Shown: positions 17,010-26,407, numbered from the stretch's first letter. The stretch is 64,000 nucleotides of DNA from Comamonadaceae bacterium (GCA_003599455.1 QZKF01000059.1:62001-126000); one strand, 5' to 3'. Numbers and translations are program-made. The notes: a model not told the origin generated them from the letters alone.

Positions 17010-17509
17010 ACCACCCCGTTCTCGAACGCGAGGCCTTGCACACGGTGCGCCTCAACCTGAATGGCCGCGCGCGCAGCGGCCAGGCCCGACCCCGCCTGCT
17101 GCTCAGCGATTTCCTGCGCCAGGAACTCGGCGCCACCGGCACCCATGTGGGTTGCGAGCACGGTGTCTGTGGCTCCTGCACGGTGCGCATCGACGGTGTG
17201 GCCGCCCGAGCATGCCTGACGCTGGCGGTGCAGGTTGATGGACGGCGCGTCGACACGGTGGAAACCCCCGACGGCAGCGACGCCATCCTGGACGCTCTCA
17301 AGGCCGCCTTCAAACGCCACCACGCACTGCAGTGCGGCTTCTGCACCGCCGGCATCCTGATGTCCAGCGCCGACTGGCTGCAACGCCAGCGTGCCGCTGG
17401 CAGCCAGCCCGACGAGGCCGGGGTGCGCGACATGCTCAGCGGCCACCTGTGCCGCTGCACCGGCTACACGCCGATCGTCAACGCCGTGATGGAGGTGGCC
17501 CATGCTTGA
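17006..17509 (+). CDS. hmfC: 2-Furoyl-CoA dehydrogenase [2Fe-2S] subunit
   Basis: Small iron-sulfur subunit of the Mo hydroxylase, 167 residues. The N-terminal plant-type cluster is bound by Cys50, Cys55, Cys58 (GCEHGVCGSC) and Cys70; the C-terminal helical cluster by Cys110, Cys113 (CGFC), Cys149 and Cys151 (CRC). All eight ligands are present. It is translationally coupled to the FAD subunit gene (4-base overlap) and overlaps the CoA-ligase gene by 8 bases. Confidence 0.8.
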   Translation: MNHPVLEREALHTVRLNLNGRARSGQARPRLLLSDFLRQELGATGTHVGCEHGVCGSCTVRIDGVAARACLTLAVQVDGRRVDTVETPDGSDAILDALKAAFKRHHALQCGFCTAGILMSSADWLQRQRAAGSQPDEAGVRDMLSGHLCRCTGYTPIVNAVMEVAHA

Positions 17510-19049
17510 CCTTGGACGCACCTTCCTGCAAAGCGTGGACCGCGCCGCCGGCGCCACCGCCCTGGTGGACGGAGCGCTGCGACTGACCTGGTCCGAGTGG
17601 GCTCGCTCCATTGGTGGTGTGCAGCGCGGGCTGGCGGCACTGGGTCTGCGCCCGGGCGATCACGTGCTCGGCGTGCTGCAGAACCGGAACGAGGCCGCCA
17701 CGCTGCACTGGGCCTGCCAGTTTGCGGGCCTGGTGATGACGCCTCTCAACTGGCGCGCCAAACCGGAAGAGCTCGATCACGCACTGCGCGACTCGGGCGC
17801 GCGGCTGCTGGTGTACGAAGCGGTATCGCAGGAGCCGGTTGCACAGGCCGTGCTGGCACGGACGGTGATGCGCGTGGCGGTGGGTGACGTGGACAGCGAT
17901 GACCCGCGCTTCGCACAAGTCTTTGCCGAGCCCGCGGATCCGACGCCGCTGGCACGGGCCGATGACCTCTCGCTCATGCTCTACACCTCGGGCACCACCG
18001 GGGCACCCAAAGGGGTTCCGCGCCGGCAGCGCGCCGAGCGCGTGGCCGCGCTGGCCCACGTGGCGCAGAACCGCTACGGCTACGGGGAACGCACGCTGGG
18101 CGTGATGCCGCTGTACCACACCATGGGCGTGCGATCGCTGCTCACCATGGCGTTGGTGGATGGCCGCTTTGTCTGCATGCCCCGCTTCGACGCGGCGGCC
18201 GCGCTGCGTGCGATCGAAACCGAGCGCGTGAGCCATCTCTACCTGGTCCCCACGCTCTACCACGACCTGCTCGCCCACCCGGAGTTCAAACGCACCGACA
18301 CGCAATCGGTGCGCAAGCTCGGCTTCGCCGGCGCGCCCATGCACGACGCGCTTCTACTGCGCCTGCAGCAAGCCTTCCAGCCCGAGTTGTTCGTCAATCA
18401 CTACGGCAGCAGCGAGATCTACACCTTCTCGATCAACCAGAACGCGGTGGACAAGCCCGGCTCCGCCGGCCGTGCCGGCATCAACACCCGCCTGCGGGTG
18501 ATCAAGCTCGATTCGAAGAATCCCGAGGATGTCGCAGCACCGAATGAGGAGGGCCAGATCGTGGCAGACCTGCTCAGCGACGAGGCGTTCGAGGGGTACC
18601 ACAACCGCCCCGAGGCGAATGCGCGCAGCCTGCGCGGCGGCTGGTATTTCACCGGCGACACCGGCTATGTCGACGCCGAGGGCGATCTGTTCGTCACCGG
18701 CCGCATGGACGACATGATCATCAGCGGCGGCGAGAACATCTCGCCGGTCGACATCGAGTCCGTGCTGTCGCTGCACCCGTCGGTGGATGAAGTGGCAGTG
18801 GCCGGACTCCAGGACGAACGCTGGGGCCAGCGTGTGGTGGCCTTCGTGAAGGCGCGCGACACCGTGGCCGCCGAATCGCTGGACGCGCATTGCCGCGCCT
18901 CCGATCTCGTGAACTTCAAGCGACCGCGCGAATACGTGTTCGTGCGCGAGATTCCCAAGTCGCCCGTCGGCAAGGTGCTGCGCCGCAAGCTGGTGTCGGG
19001 CGAATTCGACGCCGCGCCCCCGCCACTGCCAGCCGTGCCACCGGCCTGA
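17502..19049 (+). CDS. hmfD: 2-Furoyl-CoA synthetase (AMP-forming acyl-CoA ligase)
   Basis: Activates an aryl acid, here proposed 2-furoate, with ATP and CoA to the thioester. The 515-residue ANL-family enzyme has the phosphate loop YTSGTTGAPKG (161-171), the A5 motif YGSSE (301-305), the GRMDDMIISGGENISP hinge region (400-415) and the catalytic Lys491 in SPVGKVLRRKL. Its C-terminal third resembles 4-chlorobenzoate-CoA ligases, an aryl-acid branch of the family. The overlap with the 2Fe-2S gene and the order after three Mo-hydroxylase genes match hmfD. Another small aryl acid as substrate remains possible. Confidence 0.78.
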   Translation: MLDLGRTFLQSVDRAAGATALVDGALRLTWSEWARSIGGVQRGLAALGLRPGDHVLGVLQNRNEAATLHWACQFAGLVMTPLNWRAKPEELDHALRDSGARLLVYEAVSQEPVAQAVLARTVMRVAVGDVDSDDPRFAQVFAEPADPTPLARADDLSLMLYTSGTTGAPKGVPRRQRAERVAALAHVAQNRYGYGERTLGVMPLYHTMGVRSLLTMALVDGRFVCMPRFDAAAALRAIETERVSHLYLVPTLYHDLLAHPEFKRTDTQSVRKLGFAGAPMHDALLLRLQQAFQPELFVNHYGSSEIYTFSINQNAVDKPGSAGRAGINTRLRVIKLDSKNPEDVAAPNEEGQIVADLLSDEAFEGYHNRPEANARSLRGGWYFTGDTGYVDAEGDLFVTGRMDDMIISGGENISPVDIESVLSLHPSVDEVAVAGLQDERWGQRVVAFVKARDTVAAESLDAHCRASDLVNFKRPREYVFVREIPKSPVGKVLRRKLVSGEFDAAPPPLPAVPPA

Positions 19050-19088
19050 CCCATTTCCCTTCGCTCTTCCCACCCCCGAAAGGACGCC

Positions 19089-19901
19089 ATGCAACTCAAC
19101 GACCTGAAACACCCCGCGCTCACCCTGAGCGCCGCATTCGACGGCTACCGCGTCGAGATCGACCCGGCGCGACAGCGCGCCGACATCGTGCTCTGCCGCC
19201 CACCGTTCAACGTCATCTCGATGACGCAACGCGAGCAGCTGCGCATCACCTTCGAAGCGCTCGACGCCAACGACGACGTGCGCGTGATCGTGCTGCGTGC
19301 CGAAGGCGAGCACTTCTCCAGCGGCGGCAACATCAAGGGCTTCCTGGAGGCCTCGCCCGAGCATGTGAGCAAGCTGGCCTGGAACGTCGCCGCACCGGCG
19401 CGCTGCAGCAAACCGGTGATCGCCGCCGCGCGCGGCTATTGCTTCGGTGTCGGCTTCGAAATCTCCCTGGCGTGCGATTTCCGCCTGGTCACGCCGACCA
19501 CGCTGTACGCCCTTCCCGAACAGAAGCTCGGGCAGATTCCCGGTTCGGGCGGCTCGGCCCGCCTGCAGAAGATGGTCGGCATCACGCGCACCAAGGACAT
19601 CGTGATGCGCAGCCGCCGCATTGCCGGCCCCCAGGCCCGCGACTGGGGCGTGGCCACCGAGTGCGTTCCCGATGGGGAACTCGAGGCCGCCACCGATGCA
19701 CTGGTCGACGAACTGCGCGGCTTCTCACCGCTGGCCCAGCGCACCGCCAAGAAGCTGCTCAACGACACCGAGGATTCGCCGCTGTCGATCGCCATCGAAC
19801 TGGAAGGGCATTGTTATTCGCGTCTGCGCAGCTCGAACGATTTCCGGGAGGGCGTGGAAGCCTTCCACGACAAACGCCGCCCCCGTTTCACCGGCACCTG
19901 A
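19089..19901 (+). CDS. hmfE: Enoyl-CoA hydratase-family protein, probable 2-oxoglutaroyl-CoA hydrolase
   Basis: Crotonase-fold protein of 270 residues. The oxyanion-hole stretch SSGGNIKGF is at about 77-85, GYCFGVGFEIS at 116-126, and Glu144 (LPEQKLGQIPGSGG) matches the first crotonase catalytic Glu; at the second Glu position there is Asp. In the known furoate pathway HmfE belongs to this family and hydrolyses 2-oxoglutaroyl-CoA, formed when the hydroxylated furan ring opens, to 2-oxoglutarate and CoA. The gene follows the ligase after 39 bases with an AAAGGA ribosome site. Family and position are clear; the exact reaction is inferred from context. Confidence 0.75.
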   Translation: MQLNDLKHPALTLSAAFDGYRVEIDPARQRADIVLCRPPFNVISMTQREQLRITFEALDANDDVRVIVLRAEGEHFSSGGNIKGFLEASPEHVSKLAWNVAAPARCSKPVIAAARGYCFGVGFEISLACDFRLVTPTTLYALPEQKLGQIPGSGGSARLQKMVGITRTKDIVMRSRRIAGPQARDWGVATECVPDGELEAATDALVDELRGFSPLAQRTAKKLLNDTEDSPLSIAIELEGHCYSRLRSSNDFREGVEAFHDKRRPRFTGT

Positions 19902-19943
19902 TTCCCCACCCCAACCCCACCACCCTGAAAAGAGGAGACACAC

Positions 19944-21122
19944 ATGAACACCATCATCATTCGCACCGCCCCCCTTGCCTTCGCCCTGGCCAGCCTGGCC
20001 GGCGGCGCCCTGGCGCAGACACAGCCCATCCGCATCGGCGTGGTCACGCCGCTGTCGGGCACCTACGCCGGCATCGGCCAGCAAGTGAAATGGGGGCTGG
20101 ACCTGGCCGCTCGCCAGATCAACGCCGGCGGCGGCGTGGCCGGCCGTCCCCTTGAACTGGTCTACGAAGACGAAGAGGCCAACCCCGCCGTGGCCGTGCA
20201 GAAGGCCGAGAAGCTGTTCCAGGTCAACAAGGTCGACTTCCTGACCGGTACCGTGAACAGCGGCTCGACGCTGGCGGTGGGCCAGCTCGCCGAGCGCAAC
20301 AACCGGCTGATCGCGACCACCGTGTCCTTTGCGGACTCGATCACCGGCGACAAGTGTTCGCCCAACGTGTTCCGCGTCAACGCGAGAGCCGGCATGCAGT
20401 CGGCCGCACTGGCCGACTGGCTCGCCAGCACCCGGCCGAACGCCAATGTGTTCTACCTCGGCCCGGACTACGAGATGGGTCGCAGCACCGTGGCGGCCTT
20501 CAAGTCGGCCACCGAGGCCAAGGGCTCGAAGTCGGTCGGCGAGGTTTTCGCGCCGCTGGACAACAAGGACTACTCCCCGTTCTTCGGTCAGATGCGTTCG
20601 GCCCGTCCGGCGGTGATCTACACGTCCGTTGCGGGCAACGACACCGTGCGCCTGTTCTCGCAGATGGTCGAATTCGGCATCAGCCGCAATGTGCAGGTGG
20701 TGGGCGCCTCGGGCACCGTGACCTCGCAGAACCTGCCCGCCATCGGCAAGGCCGCTGATGGCTTCGTGACCGGTGTGGGCTATGCCACCAGCATCGACTC
20801 GCCGGAGAACCGCAAGTTCGTGGCCGATTTCGAAGCGGCCAGCAAGGCGGCGCCCGACCTGTACGGCGCCGACAGCTACGGTGTGCTGTTCTTCTACAAG
20901 GCCGCGGTCGAAAAGGCCGGCAGCACCGACACGGACAAGGTGCGCACCGCCATGCGCGGCCTGCAGTGGAACACGCCGCAGGGCACCAAGACCATGCGCG
21001 CTGGCGACCACCAGGCCATGCAGGACATGTACGCCATGCGCGTGAACGGCGGAAAGTTCGAACTGGTGGGCCAGGTCAAGGCCGACGCAGCGATCGGCGC
21101 CGACGTCTGCAGCCGGTTCTGA
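19944..21122 (+). CDS. Branched-chain-type ABC transporter substrate-binding protein (system II)
   Basis: Periplasmic receptor of 392 residues with a Sec signal peptide cut near GGALAQ, then PIRIGVVTPLSGTYAGIG, the standard first strand and ligand loop of Peripla_BP_6 proteins. The strong ribosome site AGAGGAGA precedes the start. It is the first gene of a complete importer lying directly downstream of hmfABCDE in the same direction with only 42 bases between, so it probably binds furoate or a related acid. It is clearly different from the receptor of system I. Confidence 0.92.
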   Translation: MNTIIIRTAPLAFALASLAGGALAQTQPIRIGVVTPLSGTYAGIGQQVKWGLDLAARQINAGGGVAGRPLELVYEDEEANPAVAVQKAEKLFQVNKVDFLTGTVNSGSTLAVGQLAERNNRLIATTVSFADSITGDKCSPNVFRVNARAGMQSAALADWLASTRPNANVFYLGPDYEMGRSTVAAFKSATEAKGSKSVGEVFAPLDNKDYSPFFGQMRSARPAVIYTSVAGNDTVRLFSQMVEFGISRNVQVVGASGTVTSQNLPAIGKAADGFVTGVGYATSIDSPENRKFVADFEAASKAAPDLYGADSYGVLFFYKAAVEKAGSTDTDKVRTAMRGLQWNTPQGTKTMRAGDHQAMQDMYAMRVNGGKFELVGQVKADAAIGADVCSRF

Positions 21123-21144
21123 TCCACGCCCGGAGCACAACACC

Positions 21145-22038
21145 ATGAGCAATGCCCTGGAGTGGCTGCAGTTCGTGCTGGCACCGCAGATGATCAACGG
21201 CCTTTCCATCGGCGTGGCCGTGGTGTTGATGGCCCTGGGCCTGACGATCATTTTCGGTTTGCTGGATGTCATCAACATGGCCCATGGCGAGTTCTACGCC
21301 ATCGGTGCCTACCTGGCCGTGGCCCTGCTGGGCCTGGGCCTGTCGTTCTGGTGGGCGCTGGTCCTGACACCGCTGCTGATGGCGGTCCTGGGCTACGCCA
21401 CCGAGCGCGGCCTGATCCAGCGCGTGTTCCACAGCAAGGATCGCCACACACTGACCCTGCTGCTCACCTTCGGCGTGGCAGTGGTGCTTGAAGACGCGCT
21501 CAAGATCGTCTTCGGCGCCAACCCATTGCGCCTGGAGGCACCCATCAGCGGTGCCACCGAGATGGTGGGTCTGTTCTTTCCCAACTACCGGCTGTTCGTG
21601 ATGTTGTTCGGCGGGGTCCTGATCGCGGCGGTCTGGCTGCTGGTGTTCCGGACCTCGGTGGGCGCCGTGGTGCGCGCCGCCGCCTACGACCGACACATGA
21701 GCGCGTCGCTGGGAGTACCGGTGCATCGCGTCTATGCGGCCACCTTCGCCTTCGGCGTGGCGCTGGCGGGCATCGCAGGCGTTCTGCTCGCGCCGATCTA
21801 CTCGGTGTTCCCCACCATGGGGCGCGACTTCGTGCTCATTGCCTTCAGCGTGGTGATCATCGGCGGCATGGGCTCCATCAAGGGCGCGGTGCTGGCCGGC
21901 CTGCTGCTCACGCAGGTGCAGTCCATCTCCAGCCTGTACATCTCGCCGGTGTGGAGCGATCCGCTGCTGTTCGGGATCATGGTGCTGGTGCTGATGTGGC
22001 GTCCACAGGGACTGTTCGGAAAACTCGGGAGCGCCTGA
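21145..22038 (+). CDS. ABC transporter permease LivH (system II)
   Basis: Inner-membrane LivH-type permease, 297 residues, about eight membrane segments. Family marks are LLDVINMAHGEFYAIGAYL and the C-terminal IGGMGSIKGAVLAGLLLTQV. The start follows the receptor gene by 22 bases, and the LivM gene begins one base after its stop. Works with LivM as the membrane channel of the importer attached to the furoate genes. Confidence 0.93.
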   Translation: MSNALEWLQFVLAPQMINGLSIGVAVVLMALGLTIIFGLLDVINMAHGEFYAIGAYLAVALLGLGLSFWWALVLTPLLMAVLGYATERGLIQRVFHSKDRHTLTLLLTFGVAVVLEDALKIVFGANPLRLEAPISGATEMVGLFFPNYRLFVMLFGGVLIAAVWLLVFRTSVGAVVRAAAYDRHMSASLGVPVHRVYAATFAFGVALAGIAGVLLAPIYSVFPTMGRDFVLIAFSVVIIGGMGSIKGAVLAGLLLTQVQSISSLYISPVWSDPLLFGIMVLVLMWRPQGLFGKLGSA

Positions 22039-22039
22039 C

Positions 22040-23092
22040 ATGAGTACACCGGTATCTTCTTCCGCGCTGGCACCACGCCGCAACGCGCTGGGCCATTCGA
22101 CTCCGGCGGCGACCCGCCGCTCCGCCACGTCCTGGCTGGCCATCCTGTTCTTTGCCGGAGCCTTGCTGTTCGGCGCCACCGCGCTGGCCCTGGGCGACGT
22201 GTTCTACCTGCGCCTGGCCACCGAGGCCCTGATCTTCGGCGGCCTGGCGCTGTCGGTGGACCTGCTGCTGGGCCGGGTCGGTCTGCTTCCATTGGGCCAG
22301 GCCTTGTTCTTCGGCCTGGGCGCCTATGTGTCGGCACTGGTGCTCAAGCACTGGAGCGACTCCTTCTGGCTGGCCATGGGCAGTGCACTCGCGTTCAGCG
22401 CGCTGGCCGGGCTCATCGGCGGCCTGATCGCCATCCGTTCCAAGGGCGTCTATTTCGCGCTCATCAGCTTCGGCCTGGCGCAGGTGCTGTCCAAGGTGAT
22501 CTACAACACGCGCGAGCTCGGCGCCTCCGACGGCATCATCGGCGTGCCCGCGGCCGCCGTGCTGCCTGGCCTGAACTCGGGCACGCCCGAGGGCTTCTTC
22601 CTCGTGGTGCTGGCCTTCATCGGCGCGGTCTACCTGGGGCTGCGCTACCTGATGGACACCCCCGTGGGCCGCCAGCTCGACGCCATCCGGACCAACGAGC
22701 ACCGTGTGGCCTTCCTGGGTGTCGACCCGTGGCGCTACAAGCTCGCCGCCTTCGTGGCCGCGGCCTGCATCGCCGGCACCAGTGGCGCGCTCTACCCCAT
22801 GCTGCGCGGCTTCGTGTCGCCCGAGCTGATGTTCTTCCAGGTGTCCGGCAACGCGATCATCAACGTCATCGTCGGAGGCACGGGAACACTGATCGGCCCG
22901 CTCTACGGATCGGCCATCCTCACCGGCCTGCGCTCCGTGGTGGGCTCCTTCACGGCACACCACCACATCGTCATCGGCGTGATGTTCGTGATCGTCGTGA
23001 TCGTGATGCCGCGCGGCCTGATCGGCTACGCAGCACCGGCATTGCAACGCTGGCTGGACGCCCGCCGCACGCGCAAGGAGACCCGTCCATGA
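22040..23092 (+). CDS. ABC transporter permease LivM (system II)
   Basis: LivM-family permease, 350 residues. The N-terminal about 30 residues are Ser/Ala/Arg-rich and probably cytoplasmic, before the first membrane segment (WLAILFFAGALLFGATALAL). IAIRSKGVYFALISFGLAQV and GTLIGPLYGSA are characteristic. Its stop overlaps the ATPase gene (ATGA). Confidence 0.93.
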   Translation: MSTPVSSSALAPRRNALGHSTPAATRRSATSWLAILFFAGALLFGATALALGDVFYLRLATEALIFGGLALSVDLLLGRVGLLPLGQALFFGLGAYVSALVLKHWSDSFWLAMGSALAFSALAGLIGGLIAIRSKGVYFALISFGLAQVLSKVIYNTRELGASDGIIGVPAAAVLPGLNSGTPEGFFLVVLAFIGAVYLGLRYLMDTPVGRQLDAIRTNEHRVAFLGVDPWRYKLAAFVAAACIAGTSGALYPMLRGFVSPELMFFQVSGNAIINVIVGGTGTLIGPLYGSAILTGLRSVVGSFTAHHHIVIGVMFVIVVIVMPRGLIGYAAPALQRWLDARRTRKETRP

Positions 23093-23838
23093 GCGCTATT
23101 CTTTCCGTGCAGGGGCTGAGCGTTCAGTTCGGCGCCCTCAAGGCCGTGCACGATGTGAGCTTCGAAGCCCAACCAGGTCGCATCACGGCTGTCATCGGGC
23201 CCAACGGGGCGGGCAAGAGCAGCCTGTTCAACCTCATCAGCGGCGCCATCCGACCCACGGCCGGCGCCGTGCGCTTCGAAGGCGAGGACGTGACGGGTCA
23301 GGCACCACACCAGCTGCTGGCCAACGGTCTGTCGCGCTCGTTCCAGATCACCAACCTGTTCTTCGACCTGACGGTTCGCGAGAACCTGCGCCTGGCCGCG
23401 CAGTTCCTGGAACGCGGTCGGGGCTTGTTCCGGCCGCTGGCCCACAGCACCACCGCCTGGCAGCGCGTCGACGAGCTCCTGGACCAATTCGACCTGCGCG
23501 CCAAAGCCGATGAACTGGCCGGCTACCTGTCGCACGGCGAGCAGCGGCGCCTGGAGATTGCGGTGTCACTCGCCTCGCGACCGCGCATGCTGCTGCTCGA
23601 TGAACCCACCCAGGGCATGAGCCACACCGACACGCGCGAGACCGAGGCGCTGATCCGTGGCCTGTCGCGCGACCACGGGCTGTCCATCCTGCTGGTGGAA
23701 CACGACGTCGAACTGGTGATGCAACTGTCGGACCACGTGGTGGTGATGCACCAGGGACAGAAACTGGCCGAAGGCACACCGGCCGAGGTGCGTGCCAATC
23801 CGGCGGTGCAGGCCGCCTACTTCGGGGAGATTCACTGA
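23089..23838 (+). CDS. ABC transporter ATP-binding protein LivG (system II)
   Basis: ATPase subunit of 249 residues. Walker A GPNGAGKSS, signature LSHGEQRRLEIAVSL and Walker B MLLLDEPTQGMS are intact, unlike the reduced signature loop in the LivG of system I. The ATG at 23089 lies in the end of the LivM gene and is preceded by AAGGAGA. Its stop shares a base with the start of the LivF gene (TGATG). Confidence 0.93.
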   Translation: MSAILSVQGLSVQFGALKAVHDVSFEAQPGRITAVIGPNGAGKSSLFNLISGAIRPTAGAVRFEGEDVTGQAPHQLLANGLSRSFQITNLFFDLTVRENLRLAAQFLERGRGLFRPLAHSTTAWQRVDELLDQFDLRAKADELAGYLSHGEQRRLEIAVSLASRPRMLLLDEPTQGMSHTDTRETEALIRGLSRDHGLSILLVEHDVELVMQLSDHVVVMHQGQKLAEGTPAEVRANPAVQAAYFGEIH

Positions 23839-24545
23839 TGCTCGAACTCAAAGGCGTTCATGCCCACTACGGACTGAGCCACGTTCTGCAAGGCATCGAC
23901 CTGCGCGTGGGCAAAGGCGAGGTCATCGGTCTGTTCGGTCGCAATGGTGTGGGCAAGACCACGGTGATCAAGACCATCGCAGGCTGGGTATCCCCCTCGC
24001 GCGGACAGGTGCTGTTCGACGGCGAGCGTCTCGATGGCGTCAGCGCCGATCAGATCTGCCGCCGTGGCATCGGGCTGGTGCCCGAGGACCGGCGCATCTT
24101 TCCCGGTTTGACGGTTGAAGAGAACCTGCGCCTGGGTCAGATGCAGTGCCCCCGGCGCAGCCGCGCCGAATCCGGTCGTCGGCTGGACGAGATCTACCAG
24201 CGCTTTCCCCGCCTGGCCGAACGTCGGCGTCAGATGGGCACCACCCTCTCTGGCGGCGAACAGCAGATGCTGGCCATCGCGCGCGTGCTGGCGGGTGCGC
24301 CGCGTTTGCTGTTGATCGACGAGCCCACAGAGGGCCTCGCGCCGATGATCGTTGACGAGATATTCGAGTTGATCGGCAAGCTGTCCCGCGAAGGAACGCC
24401 CATCGTCCTCGTTGAGCAGAATGTGCATCGCGCGATAAGACTGACCACGCGGCACTACCTGATCGAACGCGGTCAGGTGGTCGCCGAAGGCAACTCCAGC
24501 GATCCAGGCGACCGCGAGGCGCTGATGGGCCGCATCAGCGTGTAG
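23838..24545 (+). CDS. ABC transporter ATP-binding protein LivF (system II)
   Basis: Second ATPase of importer II, 235 residues, the standard LivF length. The P-loop reads GRNGVGKTT instead of GPNGAGKTT, which keeps the essential GKT. Signature LSGGEQQM and Walker B LLLIDEPTEGLAP are canonical. It is the last gene of the hmf/importer run; a convergent gene begins 43 bases further on, and no strong terminator is visible in between. Confidence 0.93.
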   Translation: MLELKGVHAHYGLSHVLQGIDLRVGKGEVIGLFGRNGVGKTTVIKTIAGWVSPSRGQVLFDGERLDGVSADQICRRGIGLVPEDRRIFPGLTVEENLRLGQMQCPRRSRAESGRRLDEIYQRFPRLAERRRQMGTTLSGGEQQMLAIARVLAGAPRLLLIDEPTEGLAPMIVDEIFELIGKLSREGTPIVLVEQNVHRAIRLTTRHYLIERGQVVAEGNSSDPGDREALMGRISV

Positions 24546-24588
24546 GTGCCGGACGCTCGGGAAAACGCCATGAGGGCGAGCAGCGCGC

Positions 24589-25938
24589 TCAGCGCGCCGA
24601 CAGGAAGTCGCCCACTTCCAGCAACACCAGCTCGTTGTCGTCGGCCTTGTTGGGCTCGCGGCTGCTGGAGAACGGCAGGTTGTTGTCGTTGCCGACCACG
24701 ATGTGCCGCGCGTCCACCATGTCCACGTTCTCGATGGTGAAGAAGGGGAAGGTCAGCACGCCGTTGTTCAACGGCTTGCGGGCCAGCTTGTTCGGGTCGG
24801 CGATGTTCATCAGGTCGATGTAACCGATCTTGCGCAAGGGGCCGCCCACGTTGGCTTCGCTCAGCTCCACTTTGTACACGCGCTTGAACTTCGCCAGGTC
24901 GTGGAAGCAGTCGGCGCGTTTCGTGGCTTCGGGGCAGGCCTTGTCGGCCGTGCCTTCGCCGTTGTCGCGCTCGATGACCAGACCCTCGGTCGGGCTGATC
25001 ATGTTGAAGTCGCCGATGGCGTGGTGGTTGGCTTCCAGCACGTATTTCCAGTGGCGGCCGGTCCATTGCTCCGACTTCGCGTCGAACTCCAGCACGCGCA
25101 GGTACTGCCTGCCGTCCACGGCTTCGGCGCCCTTGGTCGCTTCGTCGTGGAGCGCGCCTTCGAGCAGGGCGTAGAGCTTGCTGCCGTCTTTCGACGCGGC
25201 CATGCCCTCGTAGCCCTTGGAGCGGCGAACCTGGAACTTCACCTCGCCGCCCGGTGCGCCGGGCGTGGTGACGGCAGGATGGTCGGGCGAGCGCACGGGC
25301 TTGCCGTCCACCTGCGTCTCGAACACGGCCTGCACCTTGCCGTTCATGTCGGCCTTGATAAGGTAAGGACCGAATTCTTCGCCGATCCAGATCGAGCCGC
25401 CGGCGAACTGGAAGCTTTCGAGATCGAAATCGGCGCCGGTCAGGTAGCGCTGCTTCGTGCCTTCGTGCACCACGCGGAAGGGCACCTTCTTGTCCGGGTC
25501 GTGCAGGAACACGGTCTTCAGCCGCGTGAACTGGCCACTCTTGAAGTCGACCTTGTAGTGGTTGAGGTAGAGGCCGAAGTCGGGCGAGTTGGCTTTGGCG
25601 CCCGCGCCGTTGTCGGTAAGGATCCAGAACGTGCCATCGGGCATTTTCTTGATGCCCGAGTGGCCCTGGGCGGGCTGGCCCTTGAAGGGCAGCGACACGC
25701 CCGTGGGGCGGCCACCCGAGAGGCCTTCGACACTGCCGATCTTCTCGACCAGTTTGCCGGTGGTGAACTTGCCGCTGACCTGCAGGTCGGTCGGTGCATC
25801 CTTGGGCGCGGGGATGAAGGTCTGCGCGGGCAGCAGGGCGTGACCCGCGAGCGTGGCCGGGTAGGCGGTCTGGGCCTGGGCGGCAGCGCTCACACTGGCG
25901 ACGGCCAGGGCGAGCAGTGCATGGGTGTGGAGCTTCAT
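24589..25938 (-). CDS. Exported esterase-like activity of phytase family protein
   Basis: A 449-residue protein with a Sec signal peptide (MKLHTHALLALAVASVSAAA, cleavage near AQAQ), so periplasmic or secreted. The body matches the phytase-like (PF13449) family: SGGRPTGVSLPFKGQPAQGH near the N terminus, WILTDNGAGAK, DLESFQFAGGSIWIGEEFGP, and IVVGNDNNLPFSSSR at the C-terminal end, a probable beta-propeller. The frame is open further upstream, but ATG 25938 starts the signal peptide and is chosen. Substrate unknown; family members are linked to phosphate-ester hydrolysis. It is convergent with the importer operon. Confidence 0.85.
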   Translation of the reverse strand: MKLHTHALLALAVASVSAAAQAQTAYPATLAGHALLPAQTFIPAPKDAPTDLQVSGKFTTGKLVEKIGSVEGLSGGRPTGVSLPFKGQPAQGHSGIKKMPDGTFWILTDNGAGAKANSPDFGLYLNHYKVDFKSGQFTRLKTVFLHDPDKKVPFRVVHEGTKQRYLTGADFDLESFQFAGGSIWIGEEFGPYLIKADMNGKVQAVFETQVDGKPVRSPDHPAVTTPGAPGGEVKFQVRRSKGYEGMAASKDGSKLYALLEGALHDEATKGAEAVDGRQYLRVLEFDAKSEQWTGRHWKYVLEANHHAIGDFNMISPTEGLVIERDNGEGTADKACPEATKRADCFHDLAKFKRVYKVELSEANVGGPLRKIGYIDLMNIADPNKLARKPLNNGVLTFPFFTIENVDMVDARHIVVGNDNNLPFSSSREPNKADDNELVLLEVGDFLSAR

Positions 25939-26407
25939 GGGGAGGGCTTTCGTCGGGTTGGATGAACGCGCGCCTCGCTCGCCCGATGGGTAGCGTGGAC
26001 AGCGCGCCCAGCTTGCCGGTTCAGCTTGACAGCGACGCGTCACTTTCATGACGGCGCATTGACACCCCCAGGCCACGGCCCGCGAACCGGCTGCAGCGCC
26101 CACATCCTGCTTGTGCGAGCCCAGCCGTCAAGTCAGCATTCGCGCCAGCTGCAGCGCTGAAGTCATGCGGTCCCGGCGCCTGACTATCCGCGCACAAGCG
26201 CAGCACGTTGGCGCCAGTTCCATTTGATGTGGCGCCCTGCGCTGATCGAACTCGGCCTGATCCGACAGCGAGAAGAAGGATGGCCCAGATCGATCTCGAT
26301 GTAGCCTGTGGGTGCCTTGCTGAATACCTGGACCTTGTGCGCTGGGCATCCCGGTCAAAAGTGGCTGGCATCCATTGACGGACCAGGCAGCACCATCTCC
26401 ATCGCCT
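25939..26407. other. 469-bp region without a recognised gene
   Basis: Between two minus-strand genes. Short open frames exist on both strands, but none has a ribosome site, a recognisable domain or codon use like the neighbours. No tRNA, strong hairpin or repeat was seen. The part next to 25938 presumably carries the promoter of the esterase gene. Confidence 0.5.

Noticed and set aside
13198..17509. Reading the Mo hydroxylase as aerobic CO dehydrogenase (CoxMSL)
   Set aside because: The active-site loop with CSFR of true CO dehydrogenase is absent; the loop is TGLVRGFGGPQ, and the neighbouring CoA ligase and crotonase fit an acyl-CoA substrate.
13198..19901. Reading the cluster as 4-hydroxybenzoyl-CoA reductase plus ligase, as in anaerobic aromatic degradation
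   Set aside because: The FAD subunit (271 residues) lacks the extra 4Fe-4S insertion of that enzyme, and no benzoyl-CoA pathway genes are present; the five-gene order fits hmf better.
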